A stretch of 41,481 nucleotides of DNA from Pseudomonadota bacterium (GTDB lineage Bacteria; Pseudomonadota; Alphaproteobacteria; Reyranellales; Reyranellaceae), in assembly GCA_018242505.1 (NCBI GenBank), contig JAFEBU010000006.1:1-41481 (forward strand), given 5' to 3'. Both the position numbers and the translations under genes were made by a program. Numbering within the stretch: position 1 is the stretch's first letter; every line of letters begins with the position of its first letter. The notes below the pieces were generated by a model, which was not told where the DNA came from, did not search any database, and saw only the letters and a program-made list of their open reading frames with translations. Of this stretch, positions 8,253 to 16,075 are shown piece after piece.

Positions 8253-10004
8253 TCAGATATCGGCAAACACATGGCTTTCCTTCCTGGTGCCGGGGTGGGT
8301 GACGGCACCGTCGACGGCCGGTCCGACCAATTCGGCATATTTCCAGAGTGCTCCCGCCGTATAACCGTTCTTCCTGGGCTTCCACGCCTTACGGCGCTTC
8401 TTCAGCTCCTTGTCGGAAAGAGCGACCGACAGACGGCCCTTCACGGCATCGATCGTAATCATATCGCCGTTCCTGAGAAGCCCGATCGGACCGCCGACCT
8501 GCGCCTCGGGTCCGACATGGCCGACGCAGAAGCCGCGCGTACCGCCGGAAAAGCGGCCGTCGGTGATCAACGCAACCTTCTCGCCGACGCCAAGGCCGTA
8601 GAGCGCCGCCGTAGTCGACAGCATCTCGCGCATGCCAGGACCACCCTTTGGTCCTTCGTAACGGATGACGATCACGTCACCCTCCTTGAATTTGCCCTTC
8701 ACCACGGCATCGAAGGCGGATTCCTCGGAATCGAAGCAGCGCGCGGGACCGGTGAAGGTCAGGCGTTGCATACCCGCCACTTTCACGATGGCACCATCGG
8801 GCGCGAGATTGCCTTTGAGGCCGACCACGCCACCAGTGGGCGTGATGCAATCCTTCACGCGATAGACGACATCCTGGTTCTCCGGGAATTTCACATCCTT
8901 GTGGTTTTCGGCCAGCGTCTTGCCCGTCGCCGTCAACACATCGCCGTGGAGGAGCCCCGCATCGAGCAGTTCCTTGATCACGACCGGAATGCCGCCGACC
9001 TGATAGAGATCGAAGGCCACGTACTTACCGCCTGGCTTGAGATCGGCGATGTAGGGCGTCTTCTTGAAGATCCGCGCAACATCGTGCAGGTTGAACTTGA
9101 TGCCGGCCTCATGTGCCATCGCCGGCAGATGCAGTCCGGCATTGGTCGAGCCACCGGTGGCCGCGACCACGACCGCCGCATTCTCGAACGCTTCGCGCGA
9201 GCAGATGTCGCGCGGGCGAATGCCGAGTTTCAACAGATTCATCGCCGCCTCGCCCGAGGCCTCGGCATACTGGTCGCGCGTCTCGTAGGGTGCCGGCGCC
9301 CCTGCCGAGCCGGGCAATGCCAGGCCGATCGCTTCGGACACGCAGGCCATGGTGTTCGCGGTGAACTGGCCGCCGCACGAGCCGGCCGAAGGACAGGCCG
9401 CGCATTCGAGCTCATGCAGGTCCGAATCGGAGAACCTGCCGGCGGCATGCATGCCCACGCCCTCGAACACGTCGACCACCGTCACGTCCTTGCCGCGGAA
9501 CTTGCCGGGTAGGATCGAACCGCCATACATGAAGACCGACGGCACGTTGAGCCGCAACATCGCCATCATCATGCCCGGCAACGACTTGTCGCAACCGGCC
9601 AGCGTCACCATGGCGTCGTAGCAGTGGCCACGCATGGTGAGCTCGACCGAATCGGCAATGAGATCGCGTGAGGCAAGTGACGACTTCATGCCTTGATGCC
9701 CCATGGCGATACCGTCGGTCACAGTGATCGTCGTGAATTCACGCGGCGTGCCGCCGCCACGGTCGACGCCGATCTTCACCGCCTGGGCCTGGCGGTTGAG
9801 TGCAATGTTGCAGGGGGCGGCCTCGTTCCAGCAGGTCGCGACACCGACGATCGGCTGGCTGATCTGCCTCTCGTTGAGGCCCATGGCGTAGAGATACGAA
9901 CGATGCGGTGCGCGCTCCGGCCCGACCGTCGTATGCCGGCTCGGCATTTTCGATTTGTCGAAGGTCGGGTTGGGGTGCAGCCTGGGTTGCTTCTTCTTGG
10001 CCAT
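8253..10004 (-). CDS. ilvD: Dihydroxy-acid dehydratase
   Basis: A 583-residue enzyme that dehydrates 2,3-dihydroxy-isovalerate and its methylvalerate homolog in valine, isoleucine and pantothenate synthesis. Three cysteines at the cluster-ligand positions are visible: C58 in [11 protein letters not shown]138 in [10 protein letters not shown] and C210 in [16 protein letters not shown]. The [14 protein letters not shown] and [18 protein letters not shown] blocks are typical. Retention of all three Cys favours the [2Fe-2S] branch of the IlvD/Edd family. Related sugar-acid dehydratases cannot be fully excluded, but the C-terminus (VALSDKEL, then the aromatic [17 protein letters not shown]) fits genuine IlvD. 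It is divergent from the EamA gene at 10154 and upstream of the orphan Bug gene. No other branched-chain synthesis genes are close by. Confidence 0.94.
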   Translation of the reverse strand: MAKKKQPRLHPNPTFDKSKMPSRHTTVGPERAPHRSYLYAMGLNERQISQPIVGVATCWNEAAPCNIALNRQAQAVKIGVDRGGGTPREFTTITVTDGIAMGHQGMKSSLASRDLIADSVELTMRGHCYDAMVTLAGCDKSLPGMMMAMLRLNVPSVFMYGGSILPGKFRGKDVTVVDVFEGVGMHAAGRFSDSDLHELECAACPSAGSCGGQFTANTMACVSEAIGLALPGSAGAPAPYETRDQYAEASGEAAMNLLKLGIRPRDICSREAFENAAVVVAATGGSTNAGLHLPAMAHEAGIKFNLHDVARIFKKTPYIADLKPGGKYVAFDLYQVGGIPVVIKELLDAGLLHGDVLTATGKTLAENHKDVKFPENQDVVYRVKDCITPTGGVVGLKGNLAPDGAIVKVAGMQRLTFTGPARCFDSEESAFDAVVKGKFKEGDVIVIRYEGPKGGPGMREMLSTTAALYGLGVGEKVALITDGRFSGGTRGFCVGHVGPEAQVGGPIGLLRNGDMITIDAVKGRLSVALSDKELKKRRKAWKPRKNGYTAGALWKYAELVGPAVDGAVTHPGTRKESHVFADI

Positions 10005-10153
10005 CGCGTCCGGGCCTCCGCCCTCTTTGGGTGAATTCGGCCGGACATTACTCGGGCGTCCCCAAGCGGGAAAGAGGTCCGAGGCGCGAAAATCCGAAGG
10101 GCAGACGGCCGACGAAACTGCCCATACACTGTGCTCCCGAAGAAGGGGGAAAC

Positions 10154-11059
10154 GTGCCGCTCTGGATACCGATCACCATCGCCGCTGCGCTGTTCCAGAA
10201 CATCCGCACGACGATGCAGCAGAAGATTCGCCATGTGCTGAGCGTCGATGGGGCGAACTTCATCCGGTACCTTTATGGTGCCCCCCTCGCACTCGGTATG
10301 CTGGCCTTCCTGGTCTTCGCCACTGGCCGCGAGATCCCGGTGCTGTCGCCGACCTTCTTCGCCCTGGTCACACTGGCGGGTGTCGCCCAGATCGTGGCGA
10401 CGTCCCTGATGATCCATGCCTTCTCGCTGCGCAACTACGCGGTCGGGACGGTTTATTCCAAGACCGAAACCGTCTTCGTCGCGATCTACGCGACCTTCAT
10501 CGCCGCCGAGCCGCTGAACCTCGGCGCCTGGATCGGCATCCTGGTGTGCCTGGCCGGCGTTGCCATCCTGAGCGTGCGCGGATCGTTCGTGAACATCCGT
10601 AACGTACTCGCCGACCTCACGCACAAGGGCGCGCTCTACGGCATCCTGTCGGGCCTGTTCTTCGCAGTCGCCGCGGGAACCATACGCGAGGCTTCCAAGC
10701 ACGAGCACAGCGGCGACTTCATGGTGCGTGGAATCACTGTGCTCGCCTGCATGAACACCATCCAGATCGTGATCATGGCGGTCTATCTTGCCCTCCGCGA
10801 CCGATCACAGCTTCACAAGGTCTGGGTCAACTGGCGCGCATCGAGCTGGGTCGGTATCTTCAGCGTCCTCGGTTCGGCCGGCTGGGCACTTGCCATGACG
10901 CTGGAGAACGCCGCACTGGTCCGGGCGGTTGGCCAGATCGAACTCGTCTTCACCTTCATCGCTTCCCATCTTGTCCTCAAGGAGCGACCGTCCACCGGCG
11001 AGTGGATCGGAAGCCTCCTGGTCGTGGGTGGCGTCGTGCTCATCCTCATTGTCCGGTGA
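10154..11059 (+). CDS. EamA/DMT-family transporter, first gene of a CoA-transferase operon
   Basis: A 301-residue membrane protein starting at GTG 10154, which follows a GGGGGA ribosome-binding site four bases away; the open frame continues upstream but that part overlaps ilvD and has no membrane character. About ten hydrophobic segments form two EamA-like halves. The first half carries [20 protein letters not shown] and the second [20 protein letters not shown], with LKERPST giving the conserved acidic turn. The stop is 4 bp before the class III CoA-transferase, so transport and CoA chemistry are probably expressed together. Substrate unknown; an organic acid feeding the two following enzymes is a reasonable inference. 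Confidence 0.85.
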   Translation: MPLWIPITIAAALFQNIRTTMQQKIRHVLSVDGANFIRYLYGAPLALGMLAFLVFATGREIPVLSPTFFALVTLAGVAQIVATSLMIHAFSLRNYAVGTVYSKTETVFVAIYATFIAAEPLNLGAWIGILVCLAGVAILSVRGSFVNIRNVLADLTHKGALYGILSGLFFAVAAGTIREASKHEHSGDFMVRGITVLACMNTIQIVIMAVYLALRDRSQLHKVWVNWRASSWVGIFSVLGSAGWALAMTLENAALVRAVGQIELVFTFIASHLVLKERPSTGEWIGSLLVVGGVVLILIVR

Positions 11060-11063
11060 TCTC

Positions 11064-12230
11064 ATGACAGACCAAGCACTGCCTCGTCCCCTCACCGGCA
11101 TCCGCGTGCTCGATTTCTCGACCACCATCGCCGGTCCGCACTGCGCACGCTTGATGGCCGACATGGGTGCCGACGTGATCAAGATCGAATCGCCAGAGGG
11201 AGATCTGATGCGCAGCCGACCGGTGCAGCGCGACGGTGCCGGCACGATGTTCGGCCAGCTCAACGCCGGCAAGCGGTCGATCGTCCTCGACCTCAAGCGA
11301 CCCGAAGCAGTGGCGGCGGTGAAGAAGCTCGTAAAGACCGTCGATATCGTGCTGGAGAACTACCGGCCGGGTGTGATGAAGCGGCTGGGGCTCGACTACA
11401 CCGAACTTGCGAAGGTCAATCCAGGAATCATCTATGGCGCCATCTCGGGTTACGGCCAGACTGGCCCCGGTGCCGGCCGCCCGGCCTACGCCCCCGTTAT
11501 TCATGCCGCCACGGGCTACGATATGGCCCATCTCGGCTACCAGGCCGGCCGCGAGCGACCGGACAATTGCGGCATCTTCGTCGCCGACTATGCCAGCGGC
11601 GCCTATGCCCTGGGCGGTATCCTGGCTGCGCTCCATCAGCGCCATGTCACGGGCAAGGGCCAGATGGTCGATGTCTCGATGTTCGAAAGCCTAGTCGGCA
11701 TGCTGCTGGGCGAGGTCAACCGCGCGCAGTTCGATTTCGAGGTGCCGTCTCGACCAATGTACGGCCCGATCGAGGCCAAGGACGGCTATGTGATGCTGGC
11801 GACGGCCAGTGAACGTACTTTCCAGGACATGGCGACCGCGGCCGGCCGGCGCGACTGGCTCACCGATCCGCGCTTCGAGAAATATGCCGACCGCCGCATG
11901 AACTGGGGTTTGTTCGTCGTCGAACTCGAGGAGTGGTCCAGAACCCTCACCGTGAGGGAAGTTGTCGCCGCCTTCGAGAAGCACGGCGTGCCCTGCTCGC
12001 CCTATCTCACCGTGACCGAGGCGTTGAAGGATCCCCAGGTCGAGCATCGCGGCTCGTTGTGCACGATCGAGGACCGTGCCGGCACCTACCAATCGCCTGC
12101 TCCGCCTTTCCGCTTCTCGGGCTCACCTCTGCAAAGCGGCCCCAAGGTGTCCTCTCTGGGCGAACATACGAGAAGCGTGCTCGCCGAAGCTGGCCTCAGT
12201 ACGGCCGAGATCGAGGCGCTTGCCAAATGA
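11064..12230 (+). CDS. Class III CoA-transferase (CaiB/BaiF/Frc family)
   Basis: A 388-residue enzyme starting at ATG 11064. The N-terminus has the family hallmark GIRVLDFSTTIAGPHCARLMADMGADVIKIE, then FGQLNAGKRSIVLDLK, VLENYRPGVMKRLGLDY and the glycine-rich ISGYGQTGPGAGRPAY. The catalytic aspartate should be D175 in FVADYASGAYALGG. Members move CoA from an acyl-CoA to a carboxylate through aspartyl-CoA thioester intermediates; substrates range from oxalate and carnitine to bile acids and cannot be assigned here. Its TGA overlaps the start of the thiolase-like gene (ATGA), so the two are translationally coupled and probably act on the same acyl-CoA. Confidence 0.92.
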   Translation: MTDQALPRPLTGIRVLDFSTTIAGPHCARLMADMGADVIKIESPEGDLMRSRPVQRDGAGTMFGQLNAGKRSIVLDLKRPEAVAAVKKLVKTVDIVLENYRPGVMKRLGLDYTELAKVNPGIIYGAISGYGQTGPGAGRPAYAPVIHAATGYDMAHLGYQAGRERPDNCGIFVADYASGAYALGGILAALHQRHVTGKGQMVDVSMFESLVGMLLGEVNRAQFDFEVPSRPMYGPIEAKDGYVMLATASERTFQDMATAAGRRDWLTDPRFEKYADRRMNWGLFVVELEEWSRTLTVREVVAAFEKHGVPCSPYLTVTEALKDPQVEHRGSLCTIEDRAGTYQSPAPPFRFSGSPLQSGPKVSSLGEHTRSVLAEAGLSTAEIEALAK

Positions 12231-13771
12231 TCGACTCCCGGACTCCCATTCTCGTCGGCGCCGGCCAGATCACCGATACGACCAGCACACCGTCGAGCGA
12301 ACGTTCGCGTGTCGCCTTCTGTGCCGAAGCTGCCCGAGCGGCCCTCGCTGACACCGGGTCGTCGGTCGGCGCCGAGGCACTTGGGCGAAAGATCGATGCG
12401 CTGGCGGTGATGGAGTTCTTCAGCGACATCAGCCCACGCTTCGCATCACCGTTCGGCCGCTCCAGCAATCCACCCAAGAGCGTCGCCAATCGGCTCGATG
12501 CCCGGCCACGGCAGCTCCTCTACAGCCATTCGGGCGGCAACATGCCCCAATACCTCGTCAATCGCTTTGCCGAGGAGATTGCGCATGGCGAGACGGAACT
12601 GGCCCTCGTCTGCGGCGCAGAGCTCCTGCGCAGCACCCAGAACGCCCGCAAGACCGGACTCGCGATTGACTGGAACGAAGATCCAGGCGGAGAACCCGAA
12701 CGCGTCGGCGACAAGCGTTTCGGCTTCAGCGACGAGGAAGCGCGCCATGGTCTGCGTGCGGCCATCCACTTCTATCCGTTGCTTGAGAACGCAATCCGTG
12801 GCGGCCTTGGGCGCGACATGCCAACCCACATGGCAGCGATGGGCAAGCTGTTCGAGCGGCTTGCTGCAGTCGCAAAGAACAATCCGCTGGCCACACGCCG
12901 CGAAGGCTACAGCGCCGAACGGCTGACCACCATCTCCGACGACAATCGCTGGATCTGTTTCCCCTATCCGCGCCTGATGAACGCCAATGCGATCATCGAC
13001 CAGGCGGCGGCCGTCCTGGTGACGTCGGTCGAGAAGGCGCGCGACTGGGGCATTCCGGAAGATCGATGGGTGTTCCTGCATGGCTGCGCCGACGGCACCG
13101 ACACCTGGGTCGTCTCCGAGCGCGACAGACTGGATGCATCCCCTGCCATCCGCGGCTGCGCGCGTCTCGCCTTGGACATGGCAGGCAAGACGGTGTCGGA
13201 CGTGGCGGCGTTCGATCTCTACAGCTGCTTCCCGTCGGCCGTCGAGGTGGCGATGAAGGAGATCGGGCTCGACGGGGACGATCCGCGACCGATCAGCGTG
13301 ACCGGCGGCCTGCCCTTCTTCGGTGGGCCCGGCAACAATTACGTCACTCATGCCATCGCTGAAATGATGAATGTGGTGCGCAGAAAGCCCGGCACCTTTG
13401 GCATGGTCACGGCCAACGGCAACTACCTGACCAAGCACTCGGCCGGCCTCTATTCCACTGAACCAAAGAAGGACCCATGGCGACGACAGGCCCCCAGAAT
13501 CCTCCAGGCGGAGCTCGATGCCGGACGGGCGCAAAAGGTGAATCCGGCCCCACAAGGCACCGGCACGATCGAAACCTACTGCGTGGCCTACGGTAAGGCA
13601 GCGCCTGAAGAAGCCTATATCTTCGGCCGCCTCGACGGATCGGGCGACCGCTTCGTGGCAGTGGCCGGGGGACACCCGACCCTGCTGGCCGACATGCTGG
13701 CGCAGGAACATCTCGGCCGCAGGGTCGACGTCCACCAGGAAGCTGGCCGCAACGTGTTCCGCCCACTCTGA
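12227..13771 (+). CDS. Thiolase-like protein without the catalytic cysteine, extra C-terminal domain
   Basis: A 514-residue member of the thiolase superfamily, related to the 'acetyl-CoA acetyltransferase' and thiolase-like proteins of actinobacteria and proteobacteria. The N-terminus (RTPILVGAGQITD) and the helix before the active site are recognisable, but where thiolases carry the nucleophilic Cys this protein reads SHSGGNMPQ (101-108). The late glycine loop is GGPGNNYVTH near 366, not the usual His-Pro-Gly loop. After about residue 430 there is an added beta-rich domain (TIETYCVAYG, EEAYIFGRLDGSGDRFVA). Some homologs with this layout bind CoA but lack thiolase activity (family knowledge), so a true thiolase reaction is doubtful. 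Start ATG overlaps the CoA-transferase stop. Confidence 0.85.
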   Translation: MIDSRTPILVGAGQITDTTSTPSSERSRVAFCAEAARAALADTGSSVGAEALGRKIDALAVMEFFSDISPRFASPFGRSSNPPKSVANRLDARPRQLLYSHSGGNMPQYLVNRFAEEIAHGETELALVCGAELLRSTQNARKTGLAIDWNEDPGGEPERVGDKRFGFSDEEARHGLRAAIHFYPLLENAIRGGLGRDMPTHMAAMGKLFERLAAVAKNNPLATRREGYSAERLTTISDDNRWICFPYPRLMNANAIIDQAAAVLVTSVEKARDWGIPEDRWVFLHGCADGTDTWVVSERDRLDASPAIRGCARLALDMAGKTVSDVAAFDLYSCFPSAVEVAMKEIGLDGDDPRPISVTGGLPFFGGPGNNYVTHAIAEMMNVVRRKPGTFGMVTANGNYLTKHSAGLYSTEPKKDPWRRQAPRILQAELDAGRAQKVNPAPQGTGTIETYCVAYGKAAPEEAYIFGRLDGSGDRFVAVAGGHPTLLADMLAQEHLGRRVDVHQEAGRNVFRPL

Positions 13772-13902
13772 GCGCCGTCAGCTACGCGACAGCAACTCGG
13801 CGGAACGGGGCCAAGGCGAAGGTATTTTGGCGACGGCCGCAACCCGCGACATTAGCCAGCGTTTCGCCCGCGCCGGGGAAGGTTCAGCATGAGGATTTGA
13901 CC

Positions 13903-14160
13903 ATGAAGCGCTTAGCTCTGCTCTTCACCGCCTTGATTGGCATGGCCGGCGTTGCCCACGCTCAGTCGCAGACCATGCATCCATCCATGCCCCGCGCTAC
14001 GCATCAGACCGCTATGGCGCGGGCGTCGTGCGGCCATGAGACTGCGATCAAGGATGAATACGGCTTCCGCTACGACAGCATGGGCGATCGACTCAACACG
14101 CAGGGTTGCGTGATCGCCCCGCCGCATACACCGCCAGGCGGGCGGGCAATCAACGGCTGA
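13903..14160 (+). CDS. Small secreted protein, unknown function
   Basis: An 85-residue protein with a clear signal peptide (MKRLALLFTALIGM to VAHA). The mature part of about 65 residues starts with a Met/His-rich stretch (TMHPSMP, ATHQTAM), has two cysteines (ASCGHE and TQGCVI) that could pair, and a Pro-rich end. The ATG at 13903 has AGGA seven bases upstream. The protein fits no family I know. The gene stands alone between the thiolase-like gene and a strong hairpin, so it is probably expressed as its own small mRNA. The Met/His content could point to metal binding, but that is speculation. Confidence 0.7.
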   Translation: MKRLALLFTALIGMAGVAHAQSQTMHPSMPRATHQTAMARASCGHETAIKDEYGFRYDSMGDRLNTQGCVIAPPHTPPGGRAING

Positions 14161-14175
14161 TCTCGCATGCAGACG

Positions 14176-14201
14176 GACCGGGAGGCCGCAGCCTCCCGGT
14201 C
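14176..14201 (+). terminator. Strong hairpin after the small secreted protein
   Basis: A perfect 11-bp stem, GACCGGGAGGC with GCCTCCCGGTC, around a CGCA tetraloop, starting 15 bp after the stop codon. Only two T residues follow directly, so termination would rely mainly on the stem. Confidence 0.7.
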
Positions 14202-14281
14202 TTCCATCATGAGGTTGCCCGGTCGATCCGCTCTTTACGGCACCGGATCGAAGGCCCAAGCTTGGTCTGGACGGAGGAACA

Positions 14282-15115
14282 ATGCCGAGCATGCTGAATG
14301 CCGTTCAGGCGGCGGAGTTTGAGGAAAAGGGCTTCACCTATGCGCGCGGTCTGTTCACGCCCGACGAGGTGAAGCTGCTCACCGATGCAATGGAAAAGGA
14401 TCCGGCAGTCCGTGATTCAATCCTAGACCGGCGTGACGGCGAAGGCCGCTCCACTCGCATCGCACTCTGGAACCGGGCAGGCGATTCGGTCTATGGCCTC
14501 GCGGCTCGCAGCGAGCGAATGGTCGATACTTCCGCCGCGCTGCTCGGCGGCCCGATCTATCACTTCCAATCCAAGCTCACGGCAAAGGAGCCGGAGGTCG
14601 GCGGCGCGTGGGAATGGCATCAGGACTACGGCTATTGGTACTATAACGGATGCCTGAGACCCGATCTCCTGTCGGTGATGATCGCACTCGACAAGACCAC
14701 GCGGGAGAACGGTTGCCTGCAGATCGCGACCGGCTCGCACAAGCTGGGACGGATCGACCATACGCCATTGTCGCCGACCCAGAACGAGGTCGACCCTGAG
14801 CGCATGCCCCATATCCTCGATCGCTGTCCGATCGAATATTGCGAGCTCGAACCTGGCGACGCGCTGATCTTCCACTGCAATGCCATCCACCGCTCCGATG
14901 CGAACCGGTCGCCACGTCGGCGCTGGACTTTGTTGATTTGCTACAACCGCGTCGATAACGACACCATCATCAAGAGCGACGACCGGTACTTCGTACCGCT
15001 CGACAAGGTCGATGACGGCGCCATTCGCCGCGCGGGCCTGCGCTTCGCCCGCGGCGACAACGAGGAACACTTCACGTCGCGTCCCTATGTGCCCGATCTG
15101 CGCAAGGCCTCTTGA
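14282..15115 (+). CDS. Phytanoyl-CoA dioxygenase (PhyH) family Fe(II)/2-oxoglutarate oxygenase
   Basis: A 277-residue protein of the PhyH branch of Fe(II)/2-oxoglutarate dioxygenases. The iron ligands are visible as H113 and D115 in WEWHQDYGYW and H203 in AIHRSDAN, and R214 in SPRRRW fits the 2-oxoglutarate carboxylate anchor. MIALDKTTRENGCLQIATGSHK is the usual central strand-loop. PhyH relatives hydroxylate very different small molecules (phytanoyl-CoA, ectoine, halogenated or antibiotic precursors), and nothing here identifies the substrate. The ATG is preceded by GGAGG four or five bases upstream. The gene converges on the RidA gene, with 6 bp between stop codons, and has no clear operon partner. 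Confidence 0.9.
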   Translation: MPSMLNAVQAAEFEEKGFTYARGLFTPDEVKLLTDAMEKDPAVRDSILDRRDGEGRSTRIALWNRAGDSVYGLAARSERMVDTSAALLGGPIYHFQSKLTAKEPEVGGAWEWHQDYGYWYYNGCLRPDLLSVMIALDKTTRENGCLQIATGSHKLGRIDHTPLSPTQNEVDPERMPHILDRCPIEYCELEPGDALIFHCNAIHRSDANRSPRRRWTLLICYNRVDNDTIIKSDDRYFVPLDKVDDGAIRRAGLRFARGDNEEHFTSRPYVPDLRKAS

Positions 15116-15121
15116 CGAGAG

Positions 15122-15622
15122 CTACGGCCGGACTGCCGTCACCTCGATCTCGACGAGGAATCCGGAGCCGGCGAGGCCTGCGACCTGCACCACCGAGCGC
15201 GACGGCAGGTTCGGCTGGGCGGCCGTGCCAAAGAATTGGGTATAGGCGGCCATGAAGCCGGAAAAGTCCATTTTTCCACCCTTTGCCGGATCGCCGACCA
15301 GGAAGACCTGCATCTTGACCACATTGCCCATCTTCAGGCCGAGCTCGCCGAGCGTCTTGTCGATCGCCTTCAAGACGGACTCGGTCTGAACCTTGGTATC
15401 GCCGTAGGCCGCGACCGTGTTCTTGTCGGCCGTCCTGTCGACGACCGACGGCACCACTCCGCTCAGATAGACTGTGGTCTTGCCGGCCGGAACCTCGACC
15501 GCCAAGGCAATTGGAAAATTCGAGTTCGGCAGCTTGTGGCGAACGACATCCTCCGCCATCGCCTGCGAGGCAGCGAAGAGTCCCGCTGCCGCAAGCGCAA
15601 GAAAGCCGATCCGCGATTTCAT
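15122..15622 (-). CDS. Secreted RidA/YjgF-family protein
   Basis: A 166-residue RidA-fold protein with an added signal peptide (MKSRIGFLALAAAGL to QAMA, cleavage near residue 23). RidA proteins hydrolyse reactive 2-imino or enamine acids released by PLP or flavin enzymes; the essential arginine that binds the substrate carboxylate is present as R142 in LPSRSVVQV. Most RidA proteins are cytosolic and about 130 residues long, so the export signal is notable. The ATG at 15622 has a GGAAGG-type ribosome-binding site; the open frame further upstream overlaps the cytochrome gene and is not needed. It is the third gene after a Tat-exported flavin oxidase and a cytochrome c, which suggests it clears the imine product of the oxidase in the periplasm. 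Confidence 0.87.
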   Translation of the reverse strand: MKSRIGFLALAAAGLFAASQAMAEDVVRHKLPNSNFPIALAVEVPAGKTTVYLSGVVPSVVDRTADKNTVAAYGDTKVQTESVLKAIDKTLGELGLKMGNVVKMQVFLVGDPAKGGKMDFSGFMAAYTQFFGTAAQPNLPSRSVVQVAGLAGSGFLVEIEVTAVRP

Positions 15623-15656
15623 CGCTGCCCTTCCTTCCCGTGGGGCCGTACGTCCA

Positions 15657-16070
15657 TCATCGAGCCTGTTTGACGTCCTCGGCCGTCGCCGCATCCTTAT
15701 AGTCGTTGCCGAAGTGGGTGCGGACATAGTTGACCACGGCCGCCACCTGATCGTCGCTCAGCATGCCGCCAAAGGGAGGCATGGCCTTCTGCCCATGCAG
15801 AACGACGTAGATGGGATATCGGTTCGCCCTCAGCGAGTCGTTTCTGGCCAACGGCGGATAGCGCCCGGCGCCGACGGCGCCTTGCCCTTCGCCCATATGG
15901 CAGGCTTGGCAGAGGTTGGCATAGAGCGCCTCGCCGGTCTTCTCGGCGAATGTGCGTCCCGGACTGAAAGGCGCACCGACGGAGTCGGCGAAGGCGGACG
16001 GCACACCGACCGCTGCGAGGAAGGACAGGGTTGTCAGGAACGCCCAACGCTTCGGGAAGTGAACGACCAT
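15657..16070 (-). CDS. Secreted class I cytochrome c
   Basis: A 137-residue monohaem cytochrome c. The first 28 residues are a signal peptide (FLTTLSFLAAVG to SAFA). Haem attachment is CQACH (54-58), and the distal methionine is probably M97 in KAMPPFGG, a typical class I arrangement. The C-terminal helix SDDQVAAVVNYVRTHFG is standard. The ATG at 16070 is chosen because GGAGG lies nine bases upstream; a GTG at 16079 overlaps the oxidase stop but sits too close to that site. It begins 5 bp after the flavoprotein and 34 bp before the RidA gene, so it is most likely the dedicated electron acceptor of the oxidase, passing electrons on to a terminal oxidase. Confidence 0.92.
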   Translation of the reverse strand: MVVHFPKRWAFLTTLSFLAAVGVPSAFADSVGAPFSPGRTFAEKTGEALYANLCQACHMGEGQGAVGAGRYPPLARNDSLRANRYPIYVVLHGQKAMPPFGGMLSDDQVAAVVNYVRTHFGNDYKDAATAEDVKQAR

Positions 16071-16075
16071 GACCT

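Noticed and set aside
12446..13735. Long minus-strand open frame opposite the thiolase-like gene
   Set aside because: Shadow of a real gene: Arg/His/Asp-rich product without family features.
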